64,000 nt of DNA from Chloroflexota bacterium (GTDB lineage: Bacteria; Chloroflexota; Anaerolineae; Aggregatilineales; Phototrophicaceae): contig WTGN01000092.1 of the NCBI GenBank assembly GCA_011523545.1, positions 1 through 64,000 on the forward strand, read 5' to 3'. Below the pieces are notes generated by a model, which was not told where the DNA came from, ran no database searches, and saw only the letters and a list, made by a program, of their open reading frames with translations. A program made the translations under genes and the position numbers. Below are positions 34,399-41,758 of the stretch, one piece after another; positions within the stretch are counted from its first letter, which is position 1; the number at the start of each line of letters is the position of its first letter.

Positions 34399-35577
34399 TT
34401 AGCGTCCATGGAACAATTCGCGCACGATGATGTTGCGTTGAATCTCGCTGGTGCCTTCATAGATCTGGAATATCTTCACATCACGCAGCAATTTCTCGAC
34501 CGGATACTCCTTCATATAGCCGTAACCGCCGAAGACCTGCACCGCGTCAACCGCCGCTTTTGTCGCCATATCCGCGGCAAATGCCTTGGCAAACGCCGGC
34601 ACGCGCGGATTGAATATGCCCGCGTCCACCTGCCAGGCCGATTGCCAGGTCAACAAACGCGACGCTTCATAGTTGATCGCCATGTCAGCGATTTTGTGGC
34701 CGACCGCCTGATGCTGATAGATCGGCACGCCGAAGGCTTCCCGCTCGCCGGCGTATTTGACGCTCTCTTCCAGCGCGCGCCGCTGCAGGCCGCAAGCTGC
34801 CGCCGCGACGCCGGGTCGGCTGTAATCAAAAACCTTCATCGCAATATAGAAGCCCTGCCCGACGTCGCCGATGATATTCTCTTCCGGCACTTCGACATTC
34901 TCGAAGACGATCTCGGCCGCGTCCGACGCGCGCTGGCCCAGCTTGTCGAATTTCTTGCCGATGCTCAGGCCCGGCGAATCACGATCGACGATGAAGCAGG
35001 TCATGCCACGATGCCCGGCGGCGACATCGGTCTTGGCGAATATCGTGAAGAAATGCGCATAACTGGCGTTAGTGATGAATGTCTTGCTGCCGTTGATGAT
35101 GTAGGCGGCGCCGTTCTTGTCGGCGCGGGTTTCAATGCCCGCCACATTCGAGCCGGCGTTGGCTTCCGTCACCGCATAAGAACAGAACTGCCCCTGCTCC
35201 GCCGCGCGCTCCCCCAGCCAGTATGCCTTCTGTTCGTCGCTGCCGGCGATCAGTATCGGCAGCATCGCCAGCGAATTCACCCCCAGGCTCGAGCTAATGC
35301 CGGTGCAGCCATAACCCAGCTCCTCAGATACAAGCGCTTCTTCAAAGGCGCTGGCGCCGACGCCGCCGTATTCCTCCGGAATGAGCATATTGACGATGCC
35401 CAGTTCCCGCGCCTTATGAAAGATGTCTTCGGGGAATATCGCTTTCTCGTCGTACTCCGCCGCGACCGGGATGATATTGTCCGCCACAAAATCGCGCGTC
35501 ATCCGCACCAGCATCTCTTGCTCTTCGCTCAGTTTGAACTGAGGGCCGGCCATTGCCTCTGCGTAAGAATTATCCAT
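34399..35577 (-). CDS. Acyl-CoA dehydrogenase
   Basis: FAD enzyme that introduces the alpha-beta double bond into an acyl-CoA and passes electrons to ETF. 392 residues from the ATG at 35577, which follows GAGGTGA. The FAD and substrate regions CSYAVTEANAGSNVAGIETR and KTFITNASYAHFFTIFA are present, as is DYSRPGVAAAACG. The catalytic glutamate lies in QIYEGTSEIQRNI near the C terminus. The pattern is that of short- or branched-chain enzymes; the chain length is not certain. The promoter region has a palindrome, suggesting a repressor. Confidence 0.95.
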   Translation of the reverse strand: MDNSYAEAMAGPQFKLSEEQEMLVRMTRDFVADNIIPVAAEYDEKAIFPEDIFHKARELGIVNMLIPEEYGGVGASAFEEALVSEELGYGCTGISSSLGVNSLAMLPILIAGSDEQKAYWLGERAAEQGQFCSYAVTEANAGSNVAGIETRADKNGAAYIINGSKTFITNASYAHFFTIFAKTDVAAGHRGMTCFIVDRDSPGLSIGKKFDKLGQRASDAAEIVFENVEVPEENIIGDVGQGFYIAMKVFDYSRPGVAAAACGLQRRALEESVKYAGEREAFGVPIYQHQAVGHKIADMAINYEASRLLTWQSAWQVDAGIFNPRVPAFAKAFAADMATKAAVDAVQVFGGYGYMKEYPVEKLLRDVKIFQIYEGTSEIQRNIIVRELFHGR

Positions 35578-35608
35578 CTGGGTCACCTCGAACACGATCG
35601 GTCGACCG

Positions 35609-35627
35609 CTAATCTAACACTGATTAG
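35609..35627 (-). promoter_or_regulatory. Palindromic operator overlapping an extended -10 before the acyl-CoA dehydrogenase gene
   Basis: CTAATC and GATTAG are perfect inverted half-sites around a 7-base centre. On the minus strand the same bases hold TGTTAGATT, an extended -10. A second perfect palindrome, CGGTCGACCG, sits next to it at 35599-35608. Placement over the promoter is what a TetR- or FadR-like repressor site would look like; the regulator is not in the window. Confidence 0.5.
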
Positions 35628-35629
35628 AT

Positions 35630-35809
35630 TTACTTTCCAGCTTCCGCCGTGACTTGCAGGATCGCGGCATTAACCTGTGCCGGCTGCTCTTCACGGCTGA
35701 TCAACGCCAGCGTGTCGCCCGAAGGACTGCGATAAGCCGATCAGCAGTATTGCAGCGACACGCAGAAGCCAATTGAGCAGTCGACGCCAAGGACGGCGGA
35801 GGCCTTCAT
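35630..35809 (-). pseudogene. Small ORF with one in-frame TGA, coupled to the FAD oxidoreductase
   Basis: The ATG at 35809 overlaps the oxidoreductase stop as ATGA. The frame reads MKASAVLGVDCSIGFCVSLQ then YC, a TGA at 35743-35741, and then 36 more codons (SAYRSPSGDTLALISREEQ onward) to a TAA. Codon use after the TGA still looks coding. Options are a recently broken small gene, a sequence error for TGG, or UGA recoding as selenocysteine. A possible hairpin with outer TGATC/GATCA and a UUCG loop follows the TGA but does not match a textbook bacterial SECIS. No family is recognised. Confidence 0.35.
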
Positions 35810-36810
35810 TCGGCTGACGAGAGCGCCTTGTGCATCGCTTCGCCCGCCGCCAGCCCGGACATGAACGCGCCTTCAACGCGTCCGCGCCCGCCAAAAGCGT
35901 CGCCGGCGAATACCAGCGGCGGGAGACCATTCGCCAGCAGAAACTCTTGCGCATGCGTCCTCAGCGGCACGGAGTAGCGCCACATTTTGAGCTGCGTATG
36001 GGCGATTTTGGCGCCCGGCTTGAGGAAAGGGCGCACGGCCGATTCCAGGGCGCGGATGATATCCGCCTCCGAGGCGTCCCAATTCTGTCGGCTGAACTTC
36101 GCGTTGGCGTGGCTGGTGATGATCCGCGCGCCGGAAATGCCCTTCGCCCGGTTGTCCGCCACCCAGTAGACATCGCTCTGGAAATCCTGCATTGCGCCCG
36201 GCTCAGGCAGATCAACATCGCCTTCAATTTCGTGGATGCCGCAGAGGCAAGGACCGAAACGAATCCGCCGCAAGTCGGCGAAATCGTCCGGCTGCAAATG
36301 CACCCCGCTCTCCGACAACAATTCCAGCGTCTCCGGCATCGGCGGCGTCATCAGCAGCCCGCGGCCGCCCGCGCTTTCGCCTGCGCTGTCCTGGAGCGTC
36401 CAGCCGTCGTCGGTCTGCTTCACGGCGGTGACCAGGCGGTCGACCGTCACCTGCACATCGCTGGCCAGGTGTTTGGCCAGCTTGTTCATGCCGCCGCGCA
36501 CGGCATAACGCGGGTGGCCGTCGCCCGCTGTCCGCTTGACGCTGCCGTCCGACCAGCCGGTCCCCCAGATGTAGACCAGGTCGAGCGCGCGCCAGTTGTC
36601 CACATAGCGCTGCAAGGTGGCGCCGCGCACGGTGAAGAATTGCGCGCCATGATCGGCAAGGCCGTCGTCGCCGACGCGCCGGGTCGCCAGCCGGCCGCCG
36701 ACGCTGCGCCCCTTGTCAAAGACATGGACGGAATGGCCGCGGTCCAGCAGCGTGCGCGCCGCCATCAAGCCCGATAATCCCGCGCCAACGATTAAGACAT
36801 CGACCGCCAC
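35806..36810 (-). CDS. FAD-dependent NAD(P)-type oxidoreductase (renalase/amine-oxidase-like)
   Basis: 334 residues from a GTG at 36810 that has GGAAAGG eight bases upstream; an ATG at 36849 would add 13 residues before the fold. The N terminus is a Rossmann FAD site, VDVLIVGAGLSGLMAARTLL, followed by VFDKGRSVGGRLATRR and DHGAQFFTVR. The C terminus has LVFAGDAFGGRGRVEGAFMS, the second FAD contact. This pattern matches the COG3380 group of predicted NAD/FAD amine oxidases related to renalase; the substrate is unknown. Confidence 0.88.
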   Translation of the reverse strand: MAVDVLIVGAGLSGLMAARTLLDRGHSVHVFDKGRSVGGRLATRRVGDDGLADHGAQFFTVRGATLQRYVDNWRALDLVYIWGTGWSDGSVKRTAGDGHPRYAVRGGMNKLAKHLASDVQVTVDRLVTAVKQTDDGWTLQDSAGESAGGRGLLMTPPMPETLELLSESGVHLQPDDFADLRRIRFGPCLCGIHEIEGDVDLPEPGAMQDFQSDVYWVADNRAKGISGARIITSHANAKFSRQNWDASEADIIRALESAVRPFLKPGAKIAHTQLKMWRYSVPLRTHAQEFLLANGLPPLVFAGDAFGGRGRVEGAFMSGLAAGEAMHKALSSAE

Positions 36811-36932
36811 AATCAGCGCCTTTCCCGCAGAACAATGACTGTGATTCAATCATACCGCATTCGCTGCAATATGTTAGGCGCTCGCTTTGCAGCATCCATT
36901 TCCATTAAAGCGCAGCGCTTATGAGGCTGCCC

Positions 36933-36961
36933 TTCACATTAGTCGCAACTTATGATAGACT
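36933..36961 (+). promoter_or_regulatory. Promoter of the tmRNA gene
   Basis: TTCACA (36933-36938) and TAGACT (36956-36961) are 17 bases apart, with TGA before the -10 (TGATAGACT). The predicted start is about 45 bases before the mature tmRNA 5' end, a normal precursor leader. Confidence 0.7.
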
Positions 36962-37012
36962 GTAAGCGTGGTGGCAGCGGCTGATTGGGCAGCCGATGCC
37001 CGCAACCAGCAC

Positions 37013-37399
37013 GGGAGCGAATCAGATTCGACGTTGGTGGTTGAAGCCGCACTGCAAGCCGTGGCGCCAAGGCACGTTAAACTGGCAACGCACATAGGTG
37101 CAAAACCCAATTTCCAACCCCTTCCGCTGGTAGCTTAGCCACCGGCTGAAGGGAGCAGAGGCCGATAGCCCTCTGCCGCTCCTGTAGACTCGCCCCCCTG
37201 CGCGAACTGCAACGAGTGTCATAAAAAAGCCAGGGCGCCCGCCGTCCACGCCGATAAGACGGCGCCAAGCTCAATCGGCTAGCGTTATGTGAACCGAGCA
37301 CTCTGGGCTGCATGACGCGAAACTTTTCAGAGAGCTAAGCTTGTAGATGTGCGAGATTCGAAACCAGCGGACCCGGGGGGCAGGTCCCCGGCGCTTCCA
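37013..37399 (+). ncRNA. ssrA: Transfer-messenger RNA (tmRNA)
   Basis: Rescues stalled ribosomes and tags their peptides. 387 bases. The 5' end GGGAGCG pairs with CGCTTCC near the 3' end to form the acceptor stem, and ATTCGACG follows, the conserved tmRNA 5' signature. The P2 pairings TTGGT/ACCAG, GCAC/GTGC and CAAGC/GCTTG are present. The tag frame from the resume codon GCA at 37100 reads AKPNFQPLPLVA then TAG. The terminal CCA is not encoded. The T arm has a good CCGGG/CCCGG stem, but the loop is GGGCAGGTC rather than a TTCRA loop. Confidence 0.93.
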
Positions 37400-37409
37400 C
37401 TCCGTCCAG

Positions 37410-37442
37410 CCGTCTTACGCTATGTAAGGCGGTTTCTCGTTT
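37410..37442 (+). terminator. Rho-independent terminator of the tmRNA gene
   Basis: A 9-bp stem, CCGTCTTAC paired with GTAAGGCGG (one G-U pair), with a 5-base loop, is followed by TTTCTCGTTT. It starts 10 bases after the mature 3' end. Confidence 0.85.
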
Positions 37443-37448
37443 CTAGGT

Positions 37449-37454
37449 TATAAT
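37449..37454 (+). promoter_or_regulatory. -10 element close to the lipoprotein start
   Basis: A perfect TATAAT lies only 10 bases before the ATG at 37465. If used, the transcript would start within a few bases of the ATG and be nearly leaderless. No good -35 is visible because the tmRNA terminator occupies that space. Confidence 0.4.
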
Positions 37455-37464
37455 CGCCCGCATT

Positions 37465-38262
37465 ATGATCCGCAAGTTCTCGCCGTGCGCTCGCCGCTGG
37501 ATAGCCGCGATCCTGCTGATTTCCGTCGCAGCCCATTTGACCGCTTGCCAATCGTCCGACCCACAGCTGACCTCCACCGCCGTTTACAGTGAGGCGCGCG
37601 CCGGCCTGGAACGCCTGCTATCCACCGCGACCGTCGCCCGAGCGCGCATGCAGACCACGCTGGATCATGCCGCCACGCGCGTCGGCCAAGCGGAAGAAGC
37701 CGGCCGCTTCCTGCGCTCCAACCTGATCAGCCTCGGCACCGACACCGCCTTCATTGAAGACAATCTGCGCCAGCTGCCGCAGCTGGCGACGCAGAGCCCG
37801 CCGACAGCGGCTGCGCCGGCCCAACTGACGCCTGTGGCCGGCGACGCATCGCCCGTGATGACGCCCAGGACAATCGTCACCCCGCCAATCGTAACGCCAG
37901 CGCCGACAGCGGTAGAGCTGGGGCCGCGCCTGGAAAATGTGGTCATGGCCTCGGGCGTCGACAGTTTCGACTGCGCCATCGACGTGAACCCCAGGTTTAG
38001 TCCGCAGTCGACGGCCATCTACGTCGTTGGGCGCGCCTTCGATATTCCCGCGGGCGCAACCATAAGCTCGAGCTGGCAGCAAGCGGGCGCGGAAGTGGTG
38101 CATTTCAGTTTCCACCGCGAGCACGAAATCAACGACAGCTGCATCTGGTTCTACATCGATCCGACGGATACGCCCTTCACCGTGGGGGCCTGGAGCGTGG
38201 AGCTGCGCGTCGATGGCCTGCCGCTCGCCTCGCCGGTCGCCTTTCAGATCGTCAGCAATTGA
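37465..38262 (+). CDS. Predicted lipoprotein with Pro/Thr-rich linker, unknown function
   Basis: 265 residues. A signal peptide ends in the lipobox LTAC, so the protein is probably anchored to the outer side of the cytoplasmic membrane. A helical region follows (residues about 35-105), possibly a coiled coil (ARAGLERLLSTATVARARMQ), then a flexible linker rich in Pro, Thr and Ala, then a compact C-terminal domain with three cysteines or so and beta-strand pattern (WSVELRVDGLPLASPVAFQI). The C-terminal part looks like an Ig-like or carbohydrate-binding sandwich. No named family is recognised. Confidence 0.75.
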   Translation: MIRKFSPCARRWIAAILLISVAAHLTACQSSDPQLTSTAVYSEARAGLERLLSTATVARARMQTTLDHAATRVGQAEEAGRFLRSNLISLGTDTAFIEDNLRQLPQLATQSPPTAAAPAQLTPVAGDASPVMTPRTIVTPPIVTPAPTAVELGPRLENVVMASGVDSFDCAIDVNPRFSPQSTAIYVVGRAFDIPAGATISSSWQQAGAEVVHFSFHREHEINDSCIWFYIDPTDTPFTVGAWSVELRVDGLPLASPVAFQIVSN

Positions 38263-38319
38263 GTTGTATTATGCTCCGAATTAAATCCAGCCGGCTTGTA
38301 AATCGCGGCGAAGACTATA

Positions 38320-38348
38320 CTGACATTCAAGGCAACTGCTGGCATAAT
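38320..38348 (+). promoter_or_regulatory. Promoter before the STAS-like gene
   Basis: CTGACA (38320-38325) and CATAAT (38343-38348) with a 17-base spacer, each one base off consensus. The ATG is 48 bases beyond the -10. Confidence 0.65.
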
Positions 38349-38396
38349 CGTACGTATAGCGAATTGTGATGCCAGACGAGTTACAGGATTGGCGCT

Positions 38397-38789
38397 ATGG
38401 CGATCATCACCCGTTGGGATAACAGAAGGAAGACTGTCGTCCTTCTGGAGTTCGAATCGGAATGGAATTGGGAAGAGCTGGAAGGAGCGGTGCAAAAGGC
38501 CGACCGCCTGATCGGCAGCGTCGAACACTACGTCGACCTGATCATCGACCTGGAAGGCACCACAATTCCGCGCGATGTATTAACCGCCGCCAAGGCCTTG
38601 CTGGCTTCGGGCGAAGCGCGGCCCAACGAAGGCGCCCGCGTCGTTGTCGGCGCGAATGGCGCCATCCGCACCATCTATACCACCATCCAAAAGACTTTCA
38701 ACAGCGCCGTCGAAGGCCGGGAAATACTCTTCGCGCCAAATATGGCGGACGCGCGCGCCATCGTTCGCGGCTTGGCCATGGACCGCTGA
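38397..38789 (+). CDS. STAS/SpoIIAA-like small cytoplasmic protein
   Basis: 130 residues. The alternating strands and helices (KTVVLLEFESEWNWEELEGA, then VDLIIDLEGTTIPRDVLTAA) match the STAS-like fold of SpoIIAA-type proteins, which often act as anti-sigma antagonists or lipid-binding modules. It has no serine at an obvious SpoIIAA phosphorylation site that I can place with confidence. It has its own promoter and no clear operon partner, so the function is open. Confidence 0.7.
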   Translation: MAIITRWDNRRKTVVLLEFESEWNWEELEGAVQKADRLIGSVEHYVDLIIDLEGTTIPRDVLTAAKALLASGEARPNEGARVVVGANGAIRTIYTTIQKTFNSAVEGREILFAPNMADARAIVRGLAMDR

Positions 38790-38927
38790 GCCCGGCGCCG
38801 CCGTCCATCAGCCGCTCAAATAATCAGTTGCAGCATTCATGAAAGCGAATGTACCGCGCCCGACCTAGCCGAATGGTCAGGCCGCCTGGCCCTTCGCGCA
38901 GGTGTCATGTCGGCTGCGCGCCGCCTA

Positions 38928-38936
38928 TGCTATAGT
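38928..38936 (+). promoter_or_regulatory. Extended -10 before the ABC exporter
   Basis: TGCTATAGT, an extended -10, is 23 bases before the ATG at 38960, with a GGGAGG ribosome site between. No strong -35 hexamer is visible. Confidence 0.5.
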
Positions 38937-38959
38937 GATAGCGGGAGGCGAAGACAACG

Positions 38960-40900
38960 ATGATGATGCGAGGCGGCGGCTGGTTCCGATACATGCACGG
39001 CCTGGAGGCGAAAGCCAAGCCAAACGTCACGCGCCGCCTTCTCTTTCGCGTACTGAAATACGCGCGTCCTTATCGGCCGCAGATCGCCGGCATGTTGATC
39101 ACCATCTTGCTGACAACCGGTCTCGGCTTGGTCAATCCGCTGATCTTCCGCCAAATCATAGACGATGCACTGCCGAACAAAGATATCGGCATGCTCAATC
39201 TGCTGGCGCTGGCGATGGTCATGATTCCGCTAATCAGCGGCGTCGTGCGCATCATACAGCGCAAGTACAATGTCGCCATCGGTGAAGGCGTCATCTTCGA
39301 CTTGCGCATCGCCCTTTATCGTCATCTGCAGCAGATGTCCCTGCGCTTCTTCACCAATACAAAAACGGGCGAGTTGATGAGCCGGCTGAACAATGACGTG
39401 GTCGGCGCGCAGAATGCGATCAGCAATACCATCGTCGCCATAATCACGAATGTCCTCACGGTGGTTGCGACGCTGGCGATGATGCTTTATCTGGAATGGC
39501 GGCTCACCGTTGTCGGCGTGCTTGTGCTGCCGCTGTTCATCTTGATCGCGCGGCGGCTAGGCAAGCGGCTGCAAAAAATCGCGCGCGCGCAAATGGAATA
39601 CAACGCGCAAATGAACGCCATGATGAATGAGACGCTCAATATCAGCGGCGCCTTGCTCGTCAAGCTGTTCGGGCGCATCGACTCCGAAGTGGAGCACTTT
39701 GAGCAGCGCGCGGTTGACGTGCGCGACGCCGGCATCAAGCGGGCCGTGCTCGGCAGTCAATTCTTCGTGCTGATCGGCCTGGTCAGCGTGGTGGGTACGG
39801 CGCTGGTCTATTGGGTCGGCGGGCTGCTGGTCATTGAGGGCGTCTTCACGATAGGCACAATCGTCGCCTTTGTCATTTATCTGACGCAGCTCTATACACC
39901 ACTTCAGGCGCTGACAAACGCGCCGGTGGATTTCGCCCAGTCCATCGTCAGCTTCGAACGCGTCTTCGAGATCATCGACCTGCCATTGGAGATCGCCGAA
40001 GCCGATGACGCGCTTCACCTGGCGGATGTCAAGGGCGAGCTGGTCTTTGACGATGTCAGCTTCCGCTACCACATTGATGACGGGCAATTGCTTTCCGATG
40101 TCGAGCGAATCGGCCGCTTCGCCAGCGTGACGGCAACGCGCTCTGGCGACCTCGGCCGGCGGCAGAATGGCGCGCCGGCGAACGCTGTCCGGCATCAAGC
40201 GCGCGATATGGCTTTGCAAAATATCTCCCTCTATATCAAGCCCGGTCAGCTTGTCGCGCTGGTTGGCCCAAGCGGCGCCGGCAAAACGACGCTGACTTAC
40301 TTGATTCCGCGTCTCTACGACCCATCATCCGGCAGGATAAGCCTCGACGGCAGCGATCTGCGCCGCTTGACCTTGAGCACAATGGCCGAGCACATCGGCA
40401 TGGTGACGCAGGAGACCTTCCTCTTTCATGACACCATCCGCACCAACCTGCTCTATGCCAAGCCCGCCGCCAGCGACGCGGAAATCGTAGCCGCTGCCAA
40501 AGCCGCCCACATTCATGATTTCATCATGGGTTTGAGCGAGGGCTATGACTCCATCGTCGGCGAGCGCGGTTATCGGCTAAGCGGCGGCGAAAAGCAGCGT
40601 ATGGCGATCGCCCGCGTCATCCTGAAGGATCCCCGCATTCTCGTGCTGGACGAGGCGACCAGCCATCTGGACAGCCAGTCGGAAGCCTTAATCCAGGATG
40701 CGCTCAGCCACATTATGCGGGGGCGCACCAGCATCGTCATCGCCCATCGGCTCAGCACGATTTTGGCCGCCGATACCATTCTCGTGCTGGACCGCGGCGC
40801 CATCGTCGAGCGCGGCACGCACAGCCAACTGCTGGGGCAAGATGGCCTCTATGCCAAGCTCTACGAAACGCAATTCAGCAAGCAGCATGAGCTGGCTTGA
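38960..40900 (+). CDS. ABC exporter, fused membrane and ATPase domains (MsbA/BmrA-like)
   Basis: A 646-residue half-transporter that dimerises to export lipids, drugs or peptides. About six membrane helices span residues 35-330. The ATPase has Walker A GPSGAGKTTLTYLIP, the Q-loop in VTQETFLFHDTI, the signature LSGGEKQRMAIARVI, Walker B RILVLDEATSHLD and the H-loop AHRLST. Between the first ATPase strand (FRYH near residue 370) and ALQNISLYI near 418 there are about 35 extra residues, rich in Arg and Gly, that the family lacks. The nitrilase gene follows by 15 bases. The substrate is unknown. Confidence 0.93.
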   Translation: MMMRGGGWFRYMHGLEAKAKPNVTRRLLFRVLKYARPYRPQIAGMLITILLTTGLGLVNPLIFRQIIDDALPNKDIGMLNLLALAMVMIPLISGVVRIIQRKYNVAIGEGVIFDLRIALYRHLQQMSLRFFTNTKTGELMSRLNNDVVGAQNAISNTIVAIITNVLTVVATLAMMLYLEWRLTVVGVLVLPLFILIARRLGKRLQKIARAQMEYNAQMNAMMNETLNISGALLVKLFGRIDSEVEHFEQRAVDVRDAGIKRAVLGSQFFVLIGLVSVVGTALVYWVGGLLVIEGVFTIGTIVAFVIYLTQLYTPLQALTNAPVDFAQSIVSFERVFEIIDLPLEIAEADDALHLADVKGELVFDDVSFRYHIDDGQLLSDVERIGRFASVTATRSGDLGRRQNGAPANAVRHQARDMALQNISLYIKPGQLVALVGPSGAGKTTLTYLIPRLYDPSSGRISLDGSDLRRLTLSTMAEHIGMVTQETFLFHDTIRTNLLYAKPAASDAEIVAAAKAAHIHDFIMGLSEGYDSIVGERGYRLSGGEKQRMAIARVILKDPRILVLDEATSHLDSQSEALIQDALSHIMRGRTSIVIAHRLSTILAADTILVLDRGAIVERGTHSQLLGQDGLYAKLYETQFSKQHELA

Positions 40901-40915
40901 GCGGCGGCGAAGCCA

Positions 40916-41686
40916 GTGAAAGCGACCATCACGCAACTTGACGCGCGAGTTTTGGAGCGCGAATGGACGCGGCTTCGGCGGCATGTTACGTCGGAGCAAA
41001 CCGACCTGCTGCTGCTGCCCGAGATGTGTTTTTTGCCCTGGTTCTGCGCCTCCCCCCGGCGAAGCGAATTAACCTGGGCGCGGGCGGTCCATGACCACGC
41101 GCAATGGCTTGGCAGGCTGCCCGAGCTCGGCGTGAAGACCATCGTCGGCACGGCGCCGCGGAATGTCGGCGGCAAGCGGTTTAATTCCGCCTATCTCTGG
41201 ACGGCTGACGGCGGGATTCGCTGGATTCATCACAAGACTTACTTGCCGAACGATAAGGGTTACTGGGAAGCCAACTGGTATGACCGCGCCCCGATTGACT
41301 TCGAGCCGGTATGCGCTGTCGAGCTGTCGCTGGGGCTTATGATTTGCACAGAACTCTGGTTCATGCAGCACGCCCGTGATTACGGCAGGCGCGCGGTGCA
41401 TTTGCTGCTTAATCCGCGCAGCACGCCCCTGCATACGAATGATAAATGGCTGGCCGGCGGTCGGGCGGCGGCGGTCGTCTCAGGCGCATTCTGCCTCTCG
41501 TCGAATCACGCCGGTCATGCAGATAAGCTCGCGCTGGGCGGGGCCGGCTGGATCTGCGATCCCGATGGCGCCGTGCTCGCGACAACCTCGGCCGCGGACC
41601 CCTTCGTCTCGCTGGATCTCGACCTCGACAAAGCGAACGAAGCCAAGTCCACCTACCCGCGCTACGTTGATGACAGCGAGTTTTGA
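40916..41686 (+). CDS. Nitrilase-superfamily carbon-nitrogen hydrolase
   Basis: 256 residues, GTG start. The catalytic triad is visible: E36 in LLLPEMCF, K107 in HHKTYLPNDKGYW and C144 in LMICTELWF. Members hydrolyse amides or omega-amides of small molecules. The segment after the cysteine (ARDYGRRAVHLLLNPRSTPL) and GWICDPDGAVLATTS fit the family. It is 15 bases after the ABC exporter, so the two are probably co-transcribed. The substrate cannot be set from the sequence. Confidence 0.9.
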   Translation: MKATITQLDARVLEREWTRLRRHVTSEQTDLLLLPEMCFLPWFCASPRRSELTWARAVHDHAQWLGRLPELGVKTIVGTAPRNVGGKRFNSAYLWTADGGIRWIHHKTYLPNDKGYWEANWYDRAPIDFEPVCAVELSLGLMICTELWFMQHARDYGRRAVHLLLNPRSTPLHTNDKWLAGGRAAAVVSGAFCLSSNHAGHADKLALGGAGWICDPDGAVLATTSAADPFVSLDLDLDKANEAKSTYPRYVDDSEF

Positions 41687-41720
41687 GCGCCTTCTTCGCT
41701 GTACAAGTTTCGTTCGGCTC

Positions 41721-41729
41721 TGCTAACAT
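41721..41729 (+). promoter_or_regulatory. Extended -10 before pth
   Basis: TGCTAACAT matches an extended -10, 29 bases before the pth ATG. A GAGGAG follows, but it is about 18 bases from the ATG, too far for a normal ribosome site. Confidence 0.4.
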
Positions 41730-41758
41730 ACCGGCGAGGAGAAATCGATTCACCGCTT

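Noticed and set aside
35700..35745. Textbook bacterial SECIS element after the in-frame TGA
   Set aside because: The hairpin has a UUCG loop without the expected G at the start of the apical loop, and pairing is broken; too weak to call.
37022..37313. Minus-strand ORFs of 75-78 residues
   Set aside because: They lie antisense to the tmRNA gene, whose structure and tag frame explain this DNA.
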